The notes beneath the pieces are model-generated. The model ran no database searches and was not told the DNA's origin. It saw only the letters and a list, made by a program, of their open reading frames with translations. Of a stretch of DNA of 64,000 bases, positions 1 to 7,506 are shown piece after piece. Position 1 is the first letter of the stretch; the number at the start of each line of letters is the position of its first letter. Source of the stretch: Streptomyces caatingaensis. Its GTDB lineage: Bacteria > Actinomycetota > Actinomycetes > Streptomycetales > Streptomycetaceae. Location: positions 716,922-780,921 of the forward strand of contig NZ_LFXA01000009.1 of assembly GCF_001187435.1 (NCBI RefSeq), in the 5' to 3' direction. A program made the translations under genes and the position numbers.

Positions 1-1
1 G

Positions 2-886
2 GACCTGCGAGAACTGGAATGCTTCCTCGCCCTCGCCGAGGAACTCCACTTCGGCCGCGCCGGCGAGCGCCTGTACGTGTCGCAGAGCCGGGTCAGCCAG
101 CTCCTGCGCCGGCTCGAAGGCCGCGTCGGCGCCCGCCTCGTCGACCGCACCAGCCGCCGCGTCGCCCTCACCCCCCTCGGCGAACGCTTCCTCGCCCGGC
201 TCCGCCCCGCCTACGCCGCGCTCGGCGCCGCCGTCGAGGACGCCCGCGACGCGGCGCGCGGCATCCGGGGCGTCCTGCGCGTCGGCTTCCAGGGCACGGC
301 GGACGCGTACGTGACCGGGGCCGTCCGCACCTTCCGGAACAGCCACCCGGACTGCGCCATCGAACTCGTGGAGCTCCCCCTCTCCGACCCCTTCGGCGCG
401 CTCCGCCGGGGCGGTTGCGACGCGGCGATCGTCCTCCTCCCCGTCCGCGAGCCGGACCTCGTTCTCGGCCCGGTCTTCTCCCGCCGGCCCCAGACCCTCG
501 CCGTCTCCGTCCGCCACCCCTTCGCCCGACGGGCCTCCCTCCCGGCCGAGGACCTGGCCGACTGCCCCCTCGTCACCGTCGCCGGCCCCGCCCCCGCCTA
601 CTGGCGCGAGGCCCAGTCCCCCTCCAGCACCCCCGCCGGCCGCCCCATCCCTCCCGGCCCGGCCGTCACCACCCTCCAGGAGGGCCTCACCCTCACCGCC
701 ACCGGCCGCGCCGCCATGCTCCTGTGCCGCCCCACCGCCGACTACCACGGCCGCCACGACATCGCCCACCTCCCCGTCTCCGGCCTGCCGCCCTCCGCCC
801 TCGCCCTGACCTGGCCCCGCAACACGGAGACGGCCCGCCTGCGGGCGTTCGCGGACGTCCTGGCGGAAGCCGCGAAAGACACCTGA
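2..886 (+). CDS. LysR-family transcriptional regulator (5' end cut by window edge)
   Basis: The reading frame is open from base 2, which encodes DLRELECFLALAEELHFGRA. This is the usual first residues of Streptomyces LysR proteins, so only the start codon (and perhaps one more codon) lies outside the window. The N-terminal winged helix-turn-helix spans about residues 1-60 (VSQSRVSQLLRRLE is the recognition helix region). It is followed by a periplasmic-binding-like effector domain that includes GVLRVGFQG. The protein would be about 295 aa, normal for the family. The first in-frame internal GTG (77) would remove half of the HTH and is not the start. Target genes and ligand cannot be told from the sequence. 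Confidence 0.93.
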   Translation, partial: DLRELECFLALAEELHFGRAGERLYVSQSRVSQLLRRLEGRVGARLVDRTSRRVALTPLGERFLARLRPAYAALGAAVEDARDAARGIRGVLRVGFQGTADAYVTGAVRTFRNSHPDCAIELVELPLSDPFGALRRGGCDAAIVLLPVREPDLVLGPVFSRRPQTLAVSVRHPFARRASLPAEDLADCPLVTVAGPAPAYWREAQSPSSTPAGRPIPPGPAVTTLQEGLTLTATGRAAMLLCRPTADYHGRHDIAHLPVSGLPPSALALTWPRNTETARLRAFADVLAEAAKDT

Positions 887-1046
887 ACTCCGGCCCGCCC
901 GCGCGGACTTCGGCGGCCGGACGGCCGCCGCTCCCCGCCCCCCCGGCAGGGCAGGTGGGCCTGTCATGAACACCGCCGCGTACACTCGATGGCCGCTTCC
1001 GGCCAGGACGGCGGGAAGAGCACCACCGAACGTACGGGGGAAGACC

Positions 1047-1685
1047 TTGCGCACCACCAAGAAGACCGCGCTCGGCGTCGTCGCCGCGGTCGCGGCCCTG
1101 GCGCTGACGGCATGCGGCGGGTCCGGCTCGTCGGACGCGGCGGACGCGGCGAAGCCGTCGGACGGGAAGAAGTCCGGCGCGAGCGCGAAGCCGGCGGAGA
1201 AGGCGGACGGCACCACGTCCGAGACGCTCCGGGCCGGACGGCCCGCCGCCGAGGAGCAGGAGCTGGAATCGGACAAGAAGACGGGCAAGTTCACCGTCAC
1301 CGGGCAGCGCGTCGTCATGGGCAGGCCCGAGGACCTCAAGGGCTCCGAGGAGGACGAGAAGAAGTACAAGGGCAAGACCGTCGCCTACGTCTACCTCAGC
1401 GCCAGACTGACCGGCGGCGCCGCCCCCATGAAGCCGCCGATGATCGTCACGGACATCGGCGCCCTGACCGAGGGCGACCAGCCCGCCACCCGCCTCATGG
1501 TCATCGGCAGCCTCCCCGGCACCCCGTCCGACTGCCGGGACGAGGACTACACCAAGCCCTGGAACAAGGGCGAGGAACGCACCCTCTGCCAGCCCTTCGT
1601 CGTCCCCCAGGGCAAGAAGGTCACTCACATCACCTTCATGCGCGGCTTCTCCAAGGAGCCGCTGAAGTGGGCGCTGGAGAAGTGA
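1047..1685 (+). CDS. secreted lipoprotein of unknown function
   Basis: The TTG at 1047 was chosen because it gives a textbook lipoprotein signal peptide (RTTKK, a hydrophobic run, then LALTAC with the lipidated Cys) and has GGGGGA about 6 bases upstream. The ATG at 966 would put 27 odd residues before the signal. The mature protein is about 190 aa: a Ser/Ala/Lys-rich linker to about residue 70, then a compact domain with several Lys/Glu stretches and two Cys (SDCRDEDY and TLCQPF) that could form a disulfide. Similar small DUF-type lipoproteins are common in Streptomyces, but I recognise no specific function. A strong terminator follows 20 bases after the stop. Confidence 0.8.
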   Translation: MRTTKKTALGVVAAVAALALTACGGSGSSDAADAAKPSDGKKSGASAKPAEKADGTTSETLRAGRPAAEEQELESDKKTGKFTVTGQRVVMGRPEDLKGSEEDEKKYKGKTVAYVYLSARLTGGAAPMKPPMIVTDIGALTEGDQPATRLMVIGSLPGTPSDCRDEDYTKPWNKGEERTLCQPFVVPQGKKVTHITFMRGFSKEPLKWALEK

Positions 1686-1704
1686 CCGGCAACGGGTGAC
1701 CGGC

Positions 1705-1748
1705 AACGGGTGAGGGCCCGCCGGCACTCCGGCGGGCCCTCACCCGTT
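1705..1748. terminator. 20-bp perfect stem-loop terminator
   Basis: Bases 1705-1724 and 1729-1748 form a perfect 20-bp inverted repeat around a 4-base loop (cact). The hairpin lies just downstream of the lipoprotein stop. It is only 16 bp from the left attachment site, where the 3' end of sodN would have been before the element inserted, so it probably served both convergent genes. Confidence 0.85.
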
Positions 1749-1763
1749 CCTGGGGACGGAGGC

Positions 1764-1783
1764 GTCAGGCCTTCTTCGTCTCC
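1764..1783. other. attL core of the integrated element (20-bp direct repeat)
   Basis: gtcaggccttcttcgtctcc is repeated exactly at 15121-15140. The right copy is the last codons and stop of sodN (read on the minus strand: ETKKA-stop). Flanking bases differ on both sides, so the repeat is exactly 20 bp. A tyrosine integrase gene ends 6 bp inside the right copy, which identifies the pair as attL and attR. Confidence 0.88.
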
Positions 1784-2340
1784 TAGTAATGGGCGGAGGC
1801 GGCGACCTGCGGCGATGGGTGCTGCGGGTCGCTGACCTGGTCTTTTGCTGATTGCTGGCGATGGGGTGCGACGGTCTTGATCGGGTGTCTTGCGGACTGT
1901 GTGCGGACTGCTCTGGGTCACCTCCCCGCCCCTGTAGATCGGCGGATGATCTCGAGGCCGATGTAGGGTCCGCAATCCGGTGAGCGCTGTCAGCGGATCA
2001 TGAGCACTGGCGACAGCCAACGGCGGACGGAACTCCGGGAGGTCCTCCGTGTCATGGAAGACGCACGGCCAGCTGGTCGCTGATCCCGGCAAACGCGATG
2101 CAGATCCTCACCGCGGCAGTCATTCGGTCCCGGGCACTCATCACTGACCGTTCATCGACGACCGGTCCGACGAGTGCTCGTGGACCCCGGAATCAGAATG
2201 CCCTTTACCACGCAAAAAGTCGGGAAATCGGGGAGTGAACCTGGGACTTGGTCGCCCCTTTTCCTCTTGACACGAAGGCCGATAGGAATCTCCTACGGGC
2301 CGCGAACGCAGCCCGCAAAGCCCTATTCGTGGAGGTCTCC
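1784..2340. other. gene-less left end of the element
   Basis: No reading frame here has convincing codon bias or a ribosome site; the longer frames are chance or antisense. The stretch holds the paired TGCGGAC repeats at 1891-1908, probable recombinase-arm DNA. It is less GC-rich than the flanking genes. Confidence 0.6.
1891..1908 (+). repeat. paired TGCGGAC direct repeat, candidate left arm site
   Basis: TGCGGAC occurs at 1891-1897 and again at 1902-1908, an 11-bp period. The same doublet with the same 11-bp period occurs at 15053-15059 and 15064-15070 beside the right attachment site. Paired repeats near both ends of an element are typical of arm-type binding sites for tyrosine integrases or excisionases; that role is inferred. 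Confidence 0.4.
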
Positions 2341-2550
2341 ATGGCTCTCAGCCCCAGGTCAACGCGCACGTGCGGCACTGGGCTCGCGTTCCCCAACGTC
2401 CGCCCTCTCATCGTCGTCGTTGTGCTGATCCTCTGCTTCAGGGACGGCGCTCGGCCGATCACTGAGCTCCTGGGCGCACTGGCGACGCTCGTCGCCCTGC
2501 TCGCGGCTCAGACTCCGCGGCTCTCCCGGACTGCTGGAGCCGCCCAGTGA
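2341..2550 (+). CDS. small membrane protein, element-borne
   Basis: A 69-aa protein starts at ATG 2341, chosen because GGAGGT lies 4-9 bases upstream; the frame is open further up but without a ribosome site. It contains two hydrophobic stretches (VRPLIVVVVLILCF and ITELLGALATLVALLAA) likely to span the membrane, separated by a short charged turn. Its stop overlaps the start of the next gene in GTGA, so the two are translationally coupled. Small two-pass proteins of this sort are common on actinobacterial mobile elements, but I do not recognise this one. Confidence 0.6.
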   Translation: MALSPRSTRTCGTGLAFPNVRPLIVVVVLILCFRDGARPITELLGALATLVALLAAQTPRLSRTAGAAQ

Positions 2551-3056
2551 GCAAGCGCAAGGACGAGCACCAGCGATGCTCACGCTGCCACGAGCAACGA
2601 GTCATGCAGTGCTCGCACTGCGGACGAGCGGCGCAGCTCTTCTGCCCGGCGTGTGACGACTTACCGCCTCAACTGGAGGAAGCAGAGAAGAGGAAGGAGG
2701 AGGAGAAGAAGAAACGGCGTGTGATGCGCGACACGATCGACCCAACAGCCGTGGACGACGTGCTGACGTCTCCGGACGGACAGCCGTGGTTCACCACCGA
2801 GCAGGTGGCCGCCCAGCTGAGGATGAAGCCCAACTCCGTCTCATCGGTGAAGGACTTCCCCCAGCCGGACCGCTGGCGCGGCCGCAACTACTGGACTCAG
2901 GAAGCCCTCGACCAGTGGTGGAAGGCAAACCGGACCGTTGAGATCGTCACCTTCGAGGAACAGGAGGACGCAGGCATGAAACCTGCTCATGACGTTCCGG
3001 CCCGGGCGCCTGACGGACGCTTCCTCCCGCGAAGCGGGCACCCCCAGGACGGCTGA
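2547..3056 (+). CDS. zinc-ribbon plus helix-turn-helix protein, element-borne
   Basis: The product is 169 aa from GTG 2547, with CTGGAG about 8 bases upstream and a 4-base overlap with the preceding stop. Residues about 10-37 hold three CxxC pairs (CSRC, CSHC, CPAC), a probable zinc-binding ribbon. A very acidic/basic helix rich in EEKKK follows. Residues about 75-125 (WFTTEQVAAQLRMKPNSVSS) look like a MerR/excisionase-type helix-turn-helix. It is probably a DNA-binding accessory protein of the element, such as a second Xis or a transfer regulator. I know no named family for the combination. Confidence 0.65.
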   Translation: MSKRKDEHQRCSRCHEQRVMQCSHCGRAAQLFCPACDDLPPQLEEAEKRKEEEKKKRRVMRDTIDPTAVDDVLTSPDGQPWFTTEQVAAQLRMKPNSVSSVKDFPQPDRWRGRNYWTQEALDQWWKANRTVEIVTFEEQEDAGMKPAHDVPARAPDGRFLPRSGHPQDG

Positions 3057-3310
3057 GGGGAAGCGGGCGCGGAGCAGGGGGCGGCGGTGTCGGCGAGGTA
3101 GGCGGTGACGGTGGTTAACCCTGACCACCGCCCAGGTGTTCGTCGGCCGTGCTGAAACGCGGTGGTGATCTGGCGGACCACGCCAACGCCCTCCGCCCCG
3201 ACCGCCCGGGAGAGGTTCCGGCTATGCCGCAGCGGGGGTACGACAACCGATTGCTGTATCCAGTGAGTTGCCCGTGGGTGAGTGGGACGGGGCTTGTGGT
3301 GGCGGACAAT

Positions 3311-3353
3311 GCGGGTCGCGCCTCCTCATCTGCGGTGAGGAGGCGCGACCCGC
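3311..3353. terminator. 18-bp perfect stem-loop terminator
   Basis: Bases 3311-3328 pair perfectly with 3336-3353 around a 7-base loop. It lies 45 bp past the stop of the minus-strand methyltransferase and so ends the lasso operon; it would also stop transcription arriving from 2547-3056. Otherwise the 3057-3397 interval shows no convincing gene. Confidence 0.8.
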
Positions 3354-3397
3354 GGTCTTCTCTCTGGCTGCCGAAGGTGTTCTGGGCTGGCCGGCTG

Positions 3398-4432
3398 CTA
3401 TCGGCTGAGGCGGAGGTCCCAGCCGGGGACGTCGGTGTCCATGTCGGGTACGAGGGTGGGGGTGTAGGCGTCGAGGCCGGGGCGTCCGGCGTCGTCCCAG
3501 GCGGCGAGCCAGCCCCGCAGGACGGTCAGGGAGCCGGAGTCGGCGGAGTCGGCGAGGATCGTGCCGTCCTCTTGGACCACGGCGACCGAGTGGCGGGTGG
3601 AGTGCCCCAGGGCGGGAACGTCTTCGGCCAGCTCGGTCATGGTCAGCCGTGCCCCAGTGGAGGCCAGCCACAGCCGCAGGCTAGACCAGTCGATGGCCTC
3701 GCCCTGGTACTGCTCGGTGTGACTGGAGTCCAGGAGCCGGCCAAGGGTGGCGTGGGCGGCGGAGTTCTTCCAGTCGTCCTGGTCACGCCAGGCGAGTGAG
3801 ATCCACGAGGTGGCCGGGACGCGGTTCTCCCAGTCCACCCACCGGGGCGGCACGGAGAAGGTGTTGCGCGGGGAGGTAACGGTCTCGACGTAGGCGCCGG
3901 GGAAGACCTCCTCGACGTAGGGGCGGCCGTCGGTGATGCGGATCTTTGCTTCGACCACGAGGTTCGGCACGGGGGCGATCGGCAGGGTGGCGACGATCAG
4001 TCCGCCGTCGATCACCTGCTCGACCCACGTCTTCGGCAGCCGGGGCGGCGTGCACCAGGCCCCGAGGCGGTGGTAGGGCGACTTCTCGGGGAATCCGGCG
4101 ATCCCGTTAACCGCGTGACAACGGATGTTGTGCAGTCCGCGTCCGGTGTGGATGTGGTTGGCCCAGCGGGTCAGGAACGGGTCGATGTCGAGGGAGACGA
4201 CGGAGCCGGTACGGCCGACGAGTTCGGCGAGCAGGCCGCCGGTCAGGCCGGAGCCGGTGCCGATCTCCAGGACGTTCATGCCCGGCTCGACGTCGAGGAA
4301 GCTCAGGTCGCGGTGCACGAACGTCGGGTTCGTGCGGTGGATCGTCTGTCCCCTGGTCTCGTTGTGGGTGTAGTGCCGCTCGGGGACTTGCTTGGCCGCG
4401 TGAGCGACAGCGGGGGCGACGGTGATGGTCAT
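3398..4432 (-). CDS. PIMT-type O-methyltransferase of the lasso cluster (predicted aspartimide-forming)
   Basis: The protein is 344 aa. ATG 4432 was chosen for its AAGGAG site; an upstream frame extension lacks one. The N-terminal half is a protein-L-isoaspartate O-methyltransferase (PIMT) fold: HRTNPTFVHRDLS before SAM motif I (VLEIGTGSG, residues 54-62), then an acidic motif VVSLDIDPFL. It is longer than housekeeping PIMT (about 210-230 aa), with an extra C-terminal domain of about 130 aa, as in the PIMT homologues found in lasso and graspetide clusters. Those enzymes methylate a ring Asp, which then collapses to an aspartimide. It is the last gene of the lasso operon and follows B2 after 103 bp. 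The precursor has the required Asp-Thr in its ring (see 7137-7283). Confidence 0.9.
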   Translation of the reverse strand: MTITVAPAVAHAAKQVPERHYTHNETRGQTIHRTNPTFVHRDLSFLDVEPGMNVLEIGTGSGLTGGLLAELVGRTGSVVSLDIDPFLTRWANHIHTGRGLHNIRCHAVNGIAGFPEKSPYHRLGAWCTPPRLPKTWVEQVIDGGLIVATLPIAPVPNLVVEAKIRITDGRPYVEEVFPGAYVETVTSPRNTFSVPPRWVDWENRVPATSWISLAWRDQDDWKNSAAHATLGRLLDSSHTEQYQGEAIDWSSLRLWLASTGARLTMTELAEDVPALGHSTRHSVAVVQEDGTILADSADSGSLTVLRGWLAAWDDAGRPGLDAYTPTLVPDMDTDVPGWDLRLSR

Positions 4433-4535
4433 TGGGGGCTGGCTCCTTGGGAGTCGGGGACAAGACGCGTTCCTCAACGGGGCGCCGTGTTTGGGGGACA
4501 CGCGAATCGCTGCGTTGACGTTTGGGTTGACGCGT

Positions 4536-4958
4536 TCAGATCGTGAGGGCCACGTAGTGGTGCCATCCGGCCTCGGCGTACTCGCCGACGGGGCCGTGAC
4601 CGGAGAGGGCGGCCCAGGCGTGGTACGCGGTGGGAGGCGGGGAGAACCGCACGCCCAGGCACCAGTCGAGGCGGCGGCCGAGGAGGGCGGCGGCGAGCAT
4701 GGCGCCGAGGCTGGTCTCCATGCAGGCGGCCCGGACGGGCCACATGCGGCCGGTGTGCCGCACCGCCGAGACCAGGGCCTCGGCCCGCTCCGGGCCGAGG
4801 GGGCGCCGCCCGGCCCGGCGGGCCCACCGGGCCGCGCGGACGGTGTGCCGGAACGGCAGGCCGAGCAGGACCAGGGCCAGCGCGAGGCCCAAGGCGGCGG
4901 CGAGGCGGTCGCGGAACGGTCCGGTGCGGACGGTGGAGAACGACTCCATCGTGGTCAC
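4536..4958 (-). CDS. lasso peptide leader peptidase (B2, transglutaminase-like)
   Basis: The protein is 140 aa. GTG 4958 was chosen because it overlaps the stop of the RRE gene in GTGA; the ATG at 4949 is the alternative start. A hydrophobic/basic helix at residues 15-50 is followed by the transglutaminase-like core. The catalytic Cys is C79 in AACMETSLG and the His is H113 in AYHAWAAL. The Asp/Glu that should complete the triad is not at an obvious position after HAWAALSG. The family cleaves the leader from the precursor together with the RRE protein. Size and position are typical of actinobacterial split-B clusters. Confidence 0.92.
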   Translation of the reverse strand: MTTMESFSTVRTGPFRDRLAAALGLALALVLLGLPFRHTVRAARWARRAGRRPLGPERAEALVSAVRHTGRMWPVRAACMETSLGAMLAAALLGRRLDWCLGVRFSPPPTAYHAWAALSGHGPVGEYAEAGWHHYVALTI

Positions 4959-5242
4959 CGCCACCACCCCCGTCGGCGGCGGGCCGTGCCCGTCCTCACC
5001 AAGCCCTGGCCAGCCAGCGCGTCGCACACCGCCCGGACGTCGCCCGCCGCCCGCTCCGCGGGCAGTTCGTACAGGCCCGCGTACTGCCCGGCGGCCCGGT
5101 CCTCGTCGTCGTTGGCCAGCAGCAACAGCACCGCCGCCGAGGCGGTGGGCGTGAGGTAGGTCCACCGGCCGGTGCGTTCGCTGAGGATGGCCCCGCCCTC
5201 GTCTGTCAGCACGGCGTGGGCGCCTTCACGCAGCTGCCACAT
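4955..5242 (-). CDS. lasso peptide RRE protein (B1, PqqD-like)
   Basis: The product is a 95-aa PqqD-like RiPP recognition element. It has the beta-strand start (REGAHAVLTDEGGAILSER), the TGRWTYLTPTASAAVLLLL helix region and a DVRAVCDALAGQGLV helix. It would bind the leader of the precursor and deliver it to B2 and the cyclase. The start ATG 5242 overlaps the end of the cyclase gene by 17 bases and has GAGGAGG upstream; the stop overlaps B2 in GTGA. These overlaps make C, B1 and B2 one translational unit. The Arg-rich tail (TARRRRGWWR) is lineage-specific. Confidence 0.93.
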   Translation of the reverse strand: MWQLREGAHAVLTDEGGAILSERTGRWTYLTPTASAAVLLLLANDDEDRAAGQYAGLYELPAERAAGDVRAVCDALAGQGLVRTGTARRRRGWWR

Positions 5243-7052
5243 GCCGTGCCTCCTCCCACCAGGCCACGGGCTGTTCGAGCTGCCGCAGCCAGACCTCGGC
5301 GGCCACGGCCAGGTGCAGGGCGCCCTTGGCGAGCGGGAGCCCGGCTGCCGCCCGTGTGAGCATCCCGTCCACCGGCTCCTCGGTGATCAGCCCCATGGCC
5401 CCCAGCCTCGAGGAGGGGCCGAGCAGGCGGCGGAGGACTGGAGCGTGCTCGACGAGCCCGGCGTAGGAGACACCACTGAAGCCGCCCTTGGTCCGCCGGT
5501 CCAGCACGAAGCCGGGCACCACTCCAGTGCCGGTGAAGGCTTCGGAAAGCAGGGCCTTGAACCGTCCTGGGGCTCCGCGCACCTCGGCTGGCACGGTGAG
5601 GCAGGCCCTTCGGACCTCGTTGTCGAGGTACGGGGCGGCCAGCTCGATGCCGTACTCGGACAGGGCCAGTTCCCGCCAGCCGTTGACATCGGCCCCGACC
5701 CGGGCCAGGTCCTGCCCCTCTGTCCAGGCCGCGATGCTCGTGGGCGCGTCGGTGAGCCGGTCGGCCGCTTCTGTGAGGGCGGCGGCGAGCTGGTGGCGGG
5801 CGTCGGCGGTCATCCAGTCACCGGTGGCCAGCAGCGGCGTCCAGGCGACCGGCCGCTGGGCCTGCGGCACCCACGGCCTCGGGGCGTCCTGCAGGACGGC
5901 GGCCGTGTTCCGCCATTCGTCGGCGAGCGTGATGCGGGCGGCTGGCCGGTGCTGGGCGAGGACGGCCCGCACGGAGGTGTTCCGCAGCCGCGCGTGTCCC
6001 TGGGCGTGCTGCCAGGTCCGGCGGTGCTGGCGGCGCCGCAGCAGGTCGGCGATGTAGACGGGCGGGGCGGACAACAGGCCGTCCCCGGCGGAGCCGGTGA
6101 AGTGCACGCCGGGACCCTGGTGGTGGAGGACGGTTTCGAGGACGGCCCGCTTGATGGTGGCGGTCACGGTGTAGGCGTTCGGCGCGTCCGTCAGCGGCAG
6201 GCCGCAGATGTCGCCCACGGCCGCGTAGTAGACCGTCCCCGGGCTGCCCGGGGCCGCGTGGTGGCTGAGACCCGGGACGGCGGCGGCCGTCCGGGTCGCA
6301 TAGGCGAAGTCGTCGTCCTTCAGCCGCTGGTCGGCGAACGTCACGGCCGTCACCGGGCCCCGGCGGGCGGCCAGACAGGCGAGGGTGGTGGAGTCCAGGC
6401 CCGCCAGGTCGGAGCTGACCGGCCGGGCGTCGAGGCGGACTTCGACGGCCTCGGCCAGCACGGTCCGCACGATGGGGGCCGCTTCGCGCAGATCTGCGGG
6501 TTCGTAGGCGGCGCTCTCGTAGCGGACTGTGCGGGCGCCGTCGGGGCTGATCTCCAGCAGGTGCCCGGTGGGGACGCGGCGGACTGTGCGGAACAGGCTG
6601 CGGTCCGCGAGGACGTCGGGCTGGCCGAGTGCCAGGTGGGCGGCGAGGGCGACGGGATCGACCGGGGCCCCGTCGAGCCGGGCCAGGGCCGTGGCCGAGG
6701 TCGCCCACCGGGTGCCGGCCGTCTCGCGTCGGTAGAACACCGGGTGCTGCCCGGACAGGTCCCCGATGACCGCGAGCACGGGGCCGCTGCGGGCCACCAC
6801 CAGGTACGAGCCCGGCCACTCGGTCAGCGCCCGCCACCGGCGATCCCGCACCAGCGGCAGCGCGCTTTCCAGCTGGTTTCCACTCGCCCCGCACGCTCCG
6901 ATGACAGCGAGAGCGACCGCCCCGTTCCCGGCCGTACGGACCTGGCTCCCGGGCCACCCGGCAGACCAAGCCTCGCCCAGCCCTGGCACGAGGCGCCCGG
7001 CCCGGGGCCTCCAACTGGTCGGGCCGCCTTCCCATCCCGCACTCCACCGCAT
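5226..7052 (-). CDS. lasso cyclase (C protein, asparagine-synthetase-like)
   Basis: The protein is 608 aa from ATG 7052 (GTG 7055 is also possible). The N-terminal glutaminase-like half lacks the catalytic Cys2, as in lasso C proteins. The C-terminal ATP-pyrophosphatase half has SSDLAGLDS at residues 213-221, a variant of SGGxDS. The enzyme adenylates the side-chain carboxylate of ring Asp8 (or Asp9) and closes the amide with Gly1. It is the second gene after the precursor, separated from it by a strong stem-loop. No lasso ABC transporter gene is present in the operon or elsewhere in the element, so export must use a host transporter. Confidence 0.95.
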   Translation of the reverse strand: MRWSAGWEGGPTSWRPRAGRLVPGLGEAWSAGWPGSQVRTAGNGAVALAVIGACGASGNQLESALPLVRDRRWRALTEWPGSYLVVARSGPVLAVIGDLSGQHPVFYRRETAGTRWATSATALARLDGAPVDPVALAAHLALGQPDVLADRSLFRTVRRVPTGHLLEISPDGARTVRYESAAYEPADLREAAPIVRTVLAEAVEVRLDARPVSSDLAGLDSTTLACLAARRGPVTAVTFADQRLKDDDFAYATRTAAAVPGLSHHAAPGSPGTVYYAAVGDICGLPLTDAPNAYTVTATIKRAVLETVLHHQGPGVHFTGSAGDGLLSAPPVYIADLLRRRQHRRTWQHAQGHARLRNTSVRAVLAQHRPAARITLADEWRNTAAVLQDAPRPWVPQAQRPVAWTPLLATGDWMTADARHQLAAALTEAADRLTDAPTSIAAWTEGQDLARVGADVNGWRELALSEYGIELAAPYLDNEVRRACLTVPAEVRGAPGRFKALLSEAFTGTGVVPGFVLDRRTKGGFSGVSYAGLVEHAPVLRRLLGPSSRLGAMGLITEEPVDGMLTRAAAGLPLAKGALHLAVAAEVWLRQLEQPVAWWEEARHVAAA

Positions 7053-7091
7053 CACACACCCCTTTCCGAAGTTCGGCTGTGCAAATGGCGA

Positions 7092-7124
7092 AGCCGGGTG
7101 CGGCACGAGGTGCCGCACCCGGCT
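7092..7124 (-). terminator. intercistronic stem-loop between lasso precursor and cyclase
   Basis: Bases 7092-7105 pair perfectly with 7111-7124 (14 bp, 5-base loop), 13 bp after the precursor stop on the minus strand. A partial terminator or mRNA-stabilising hairpin here would let the short precursor mRNA exceed the enzyme mRNA, as seen in other RiPP operons. The right arm, gtgccgcacccggc, also recurs at 7350-7363 upstream of the precursor. Confidence 0.7.
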
Positions 7125-7136
7125 CCTGGGACCCGG

Positions 7137-7283
7137 TCAGCTACCGCCGCCCGCGTTGGTGCTCGTCTTGTACTGGGTGTCGTCGTCGGTGTCGAAGTTC
7201 GCGGTACCGAGCGTCACCTTGGCGACGGAACCGGCGTCCAGAACCACCGGCGCGATGTAGGCCGGGGCCTTGATCGTCTCCAT
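7137..7283 (-). CDS. lasso peptide precursor (A)
   Basis: The precursor is 48 aa from ATG 7283, with GGAGGT 8 bases upstream. The leader, residues 1-25, has the RRE-binding pattern YIAPVVLDAG and the Thr at core position -2 (VTL before the core). The predicted core, residues 26-48, is GTANFDTD followed by DDTQYKTSTNAGGGS. Gly1 to Asp8 gives an 8-membered ring; Asp9 is the alternative. Asp6-Thr7 lies inside the ring and is the dipeptide used for aspartimide formation in PIMT-containing lasso clusters. The tail has Tyr13, Gln12 and Lys14 as possible plug residues and ends in Gly-Gly-Gly-Ser. Ring size and plugs are inferred. Confidence 0.93.
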   Translation of the reverse strand: METIKAPAYIAPVVLDAGSVAKVTLGTANFDTDDDTQYKTSTNAGGGS

Positions 7284-7445
7284 GGTGCCCACCTCCTTCA
7301 TCTGCATCACCGCCTCGTGGGCGCCCGAATGGGCCCACGCCGACGGACCGTGCCGCACCCGGCATGAGGGCCCTTCAAGAGGCCGCCCCTTGTGGGTGCA
7401 TCGACAGTGAACGGCTAGTCACCGCGCGTTGGGAGGGGGCAGGAT

Positions 7446-7483
7446 GTGGGCCAGCGTGGGCCCTGTGTGGGCCCGTGTGGGCC
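7446..7483. repeat. four phased GTGGGCC repeats, candidate operator
   Basis: GTGGGCC occurs at 7446, 7456, 7467 and 7477, with spacings of 10, 11 and 10 bp, so all copies lie on one face of the helix. They sit 24-61 bp before the start of the HTH-TPR regulator and in the region shared with the divergent lasso operon. The complementary GGGCCCAC occurs at 7331-7338. They could be an operator for the neighbouring regulator. The frame also stays open through them (as repeated V-G-P), so coding is an alternative. Confidence 0.5.
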
Positions 7484-7506
7484 CGGCCCGGGGCAGGAGG
7501 GGCACG

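Noticed and set aside
989..1699. 236-aa second frame over the lipoprotein gene
   Set aside because: Out-of-frame shadow without signal peptide or normal codon bias; the lipobox frame is convincing.
1764..1800. tRNA gene as integration target
   Set aside because: The 20-bp repeat is the end of sodN; no tRNA-like cloverleaf is present on either side.
3398..7283. Lasso ABC exporter gene
   Set aside because: Many lasso clusters have one, but no ABC or membrane transporter frame exists in or beside this operon.
5172..7367. 731-aa plus-strand open frame over the lasso cyclase
   Set aside because: Antisense to the cyclase gene, which has clear family motifs on the other strand.
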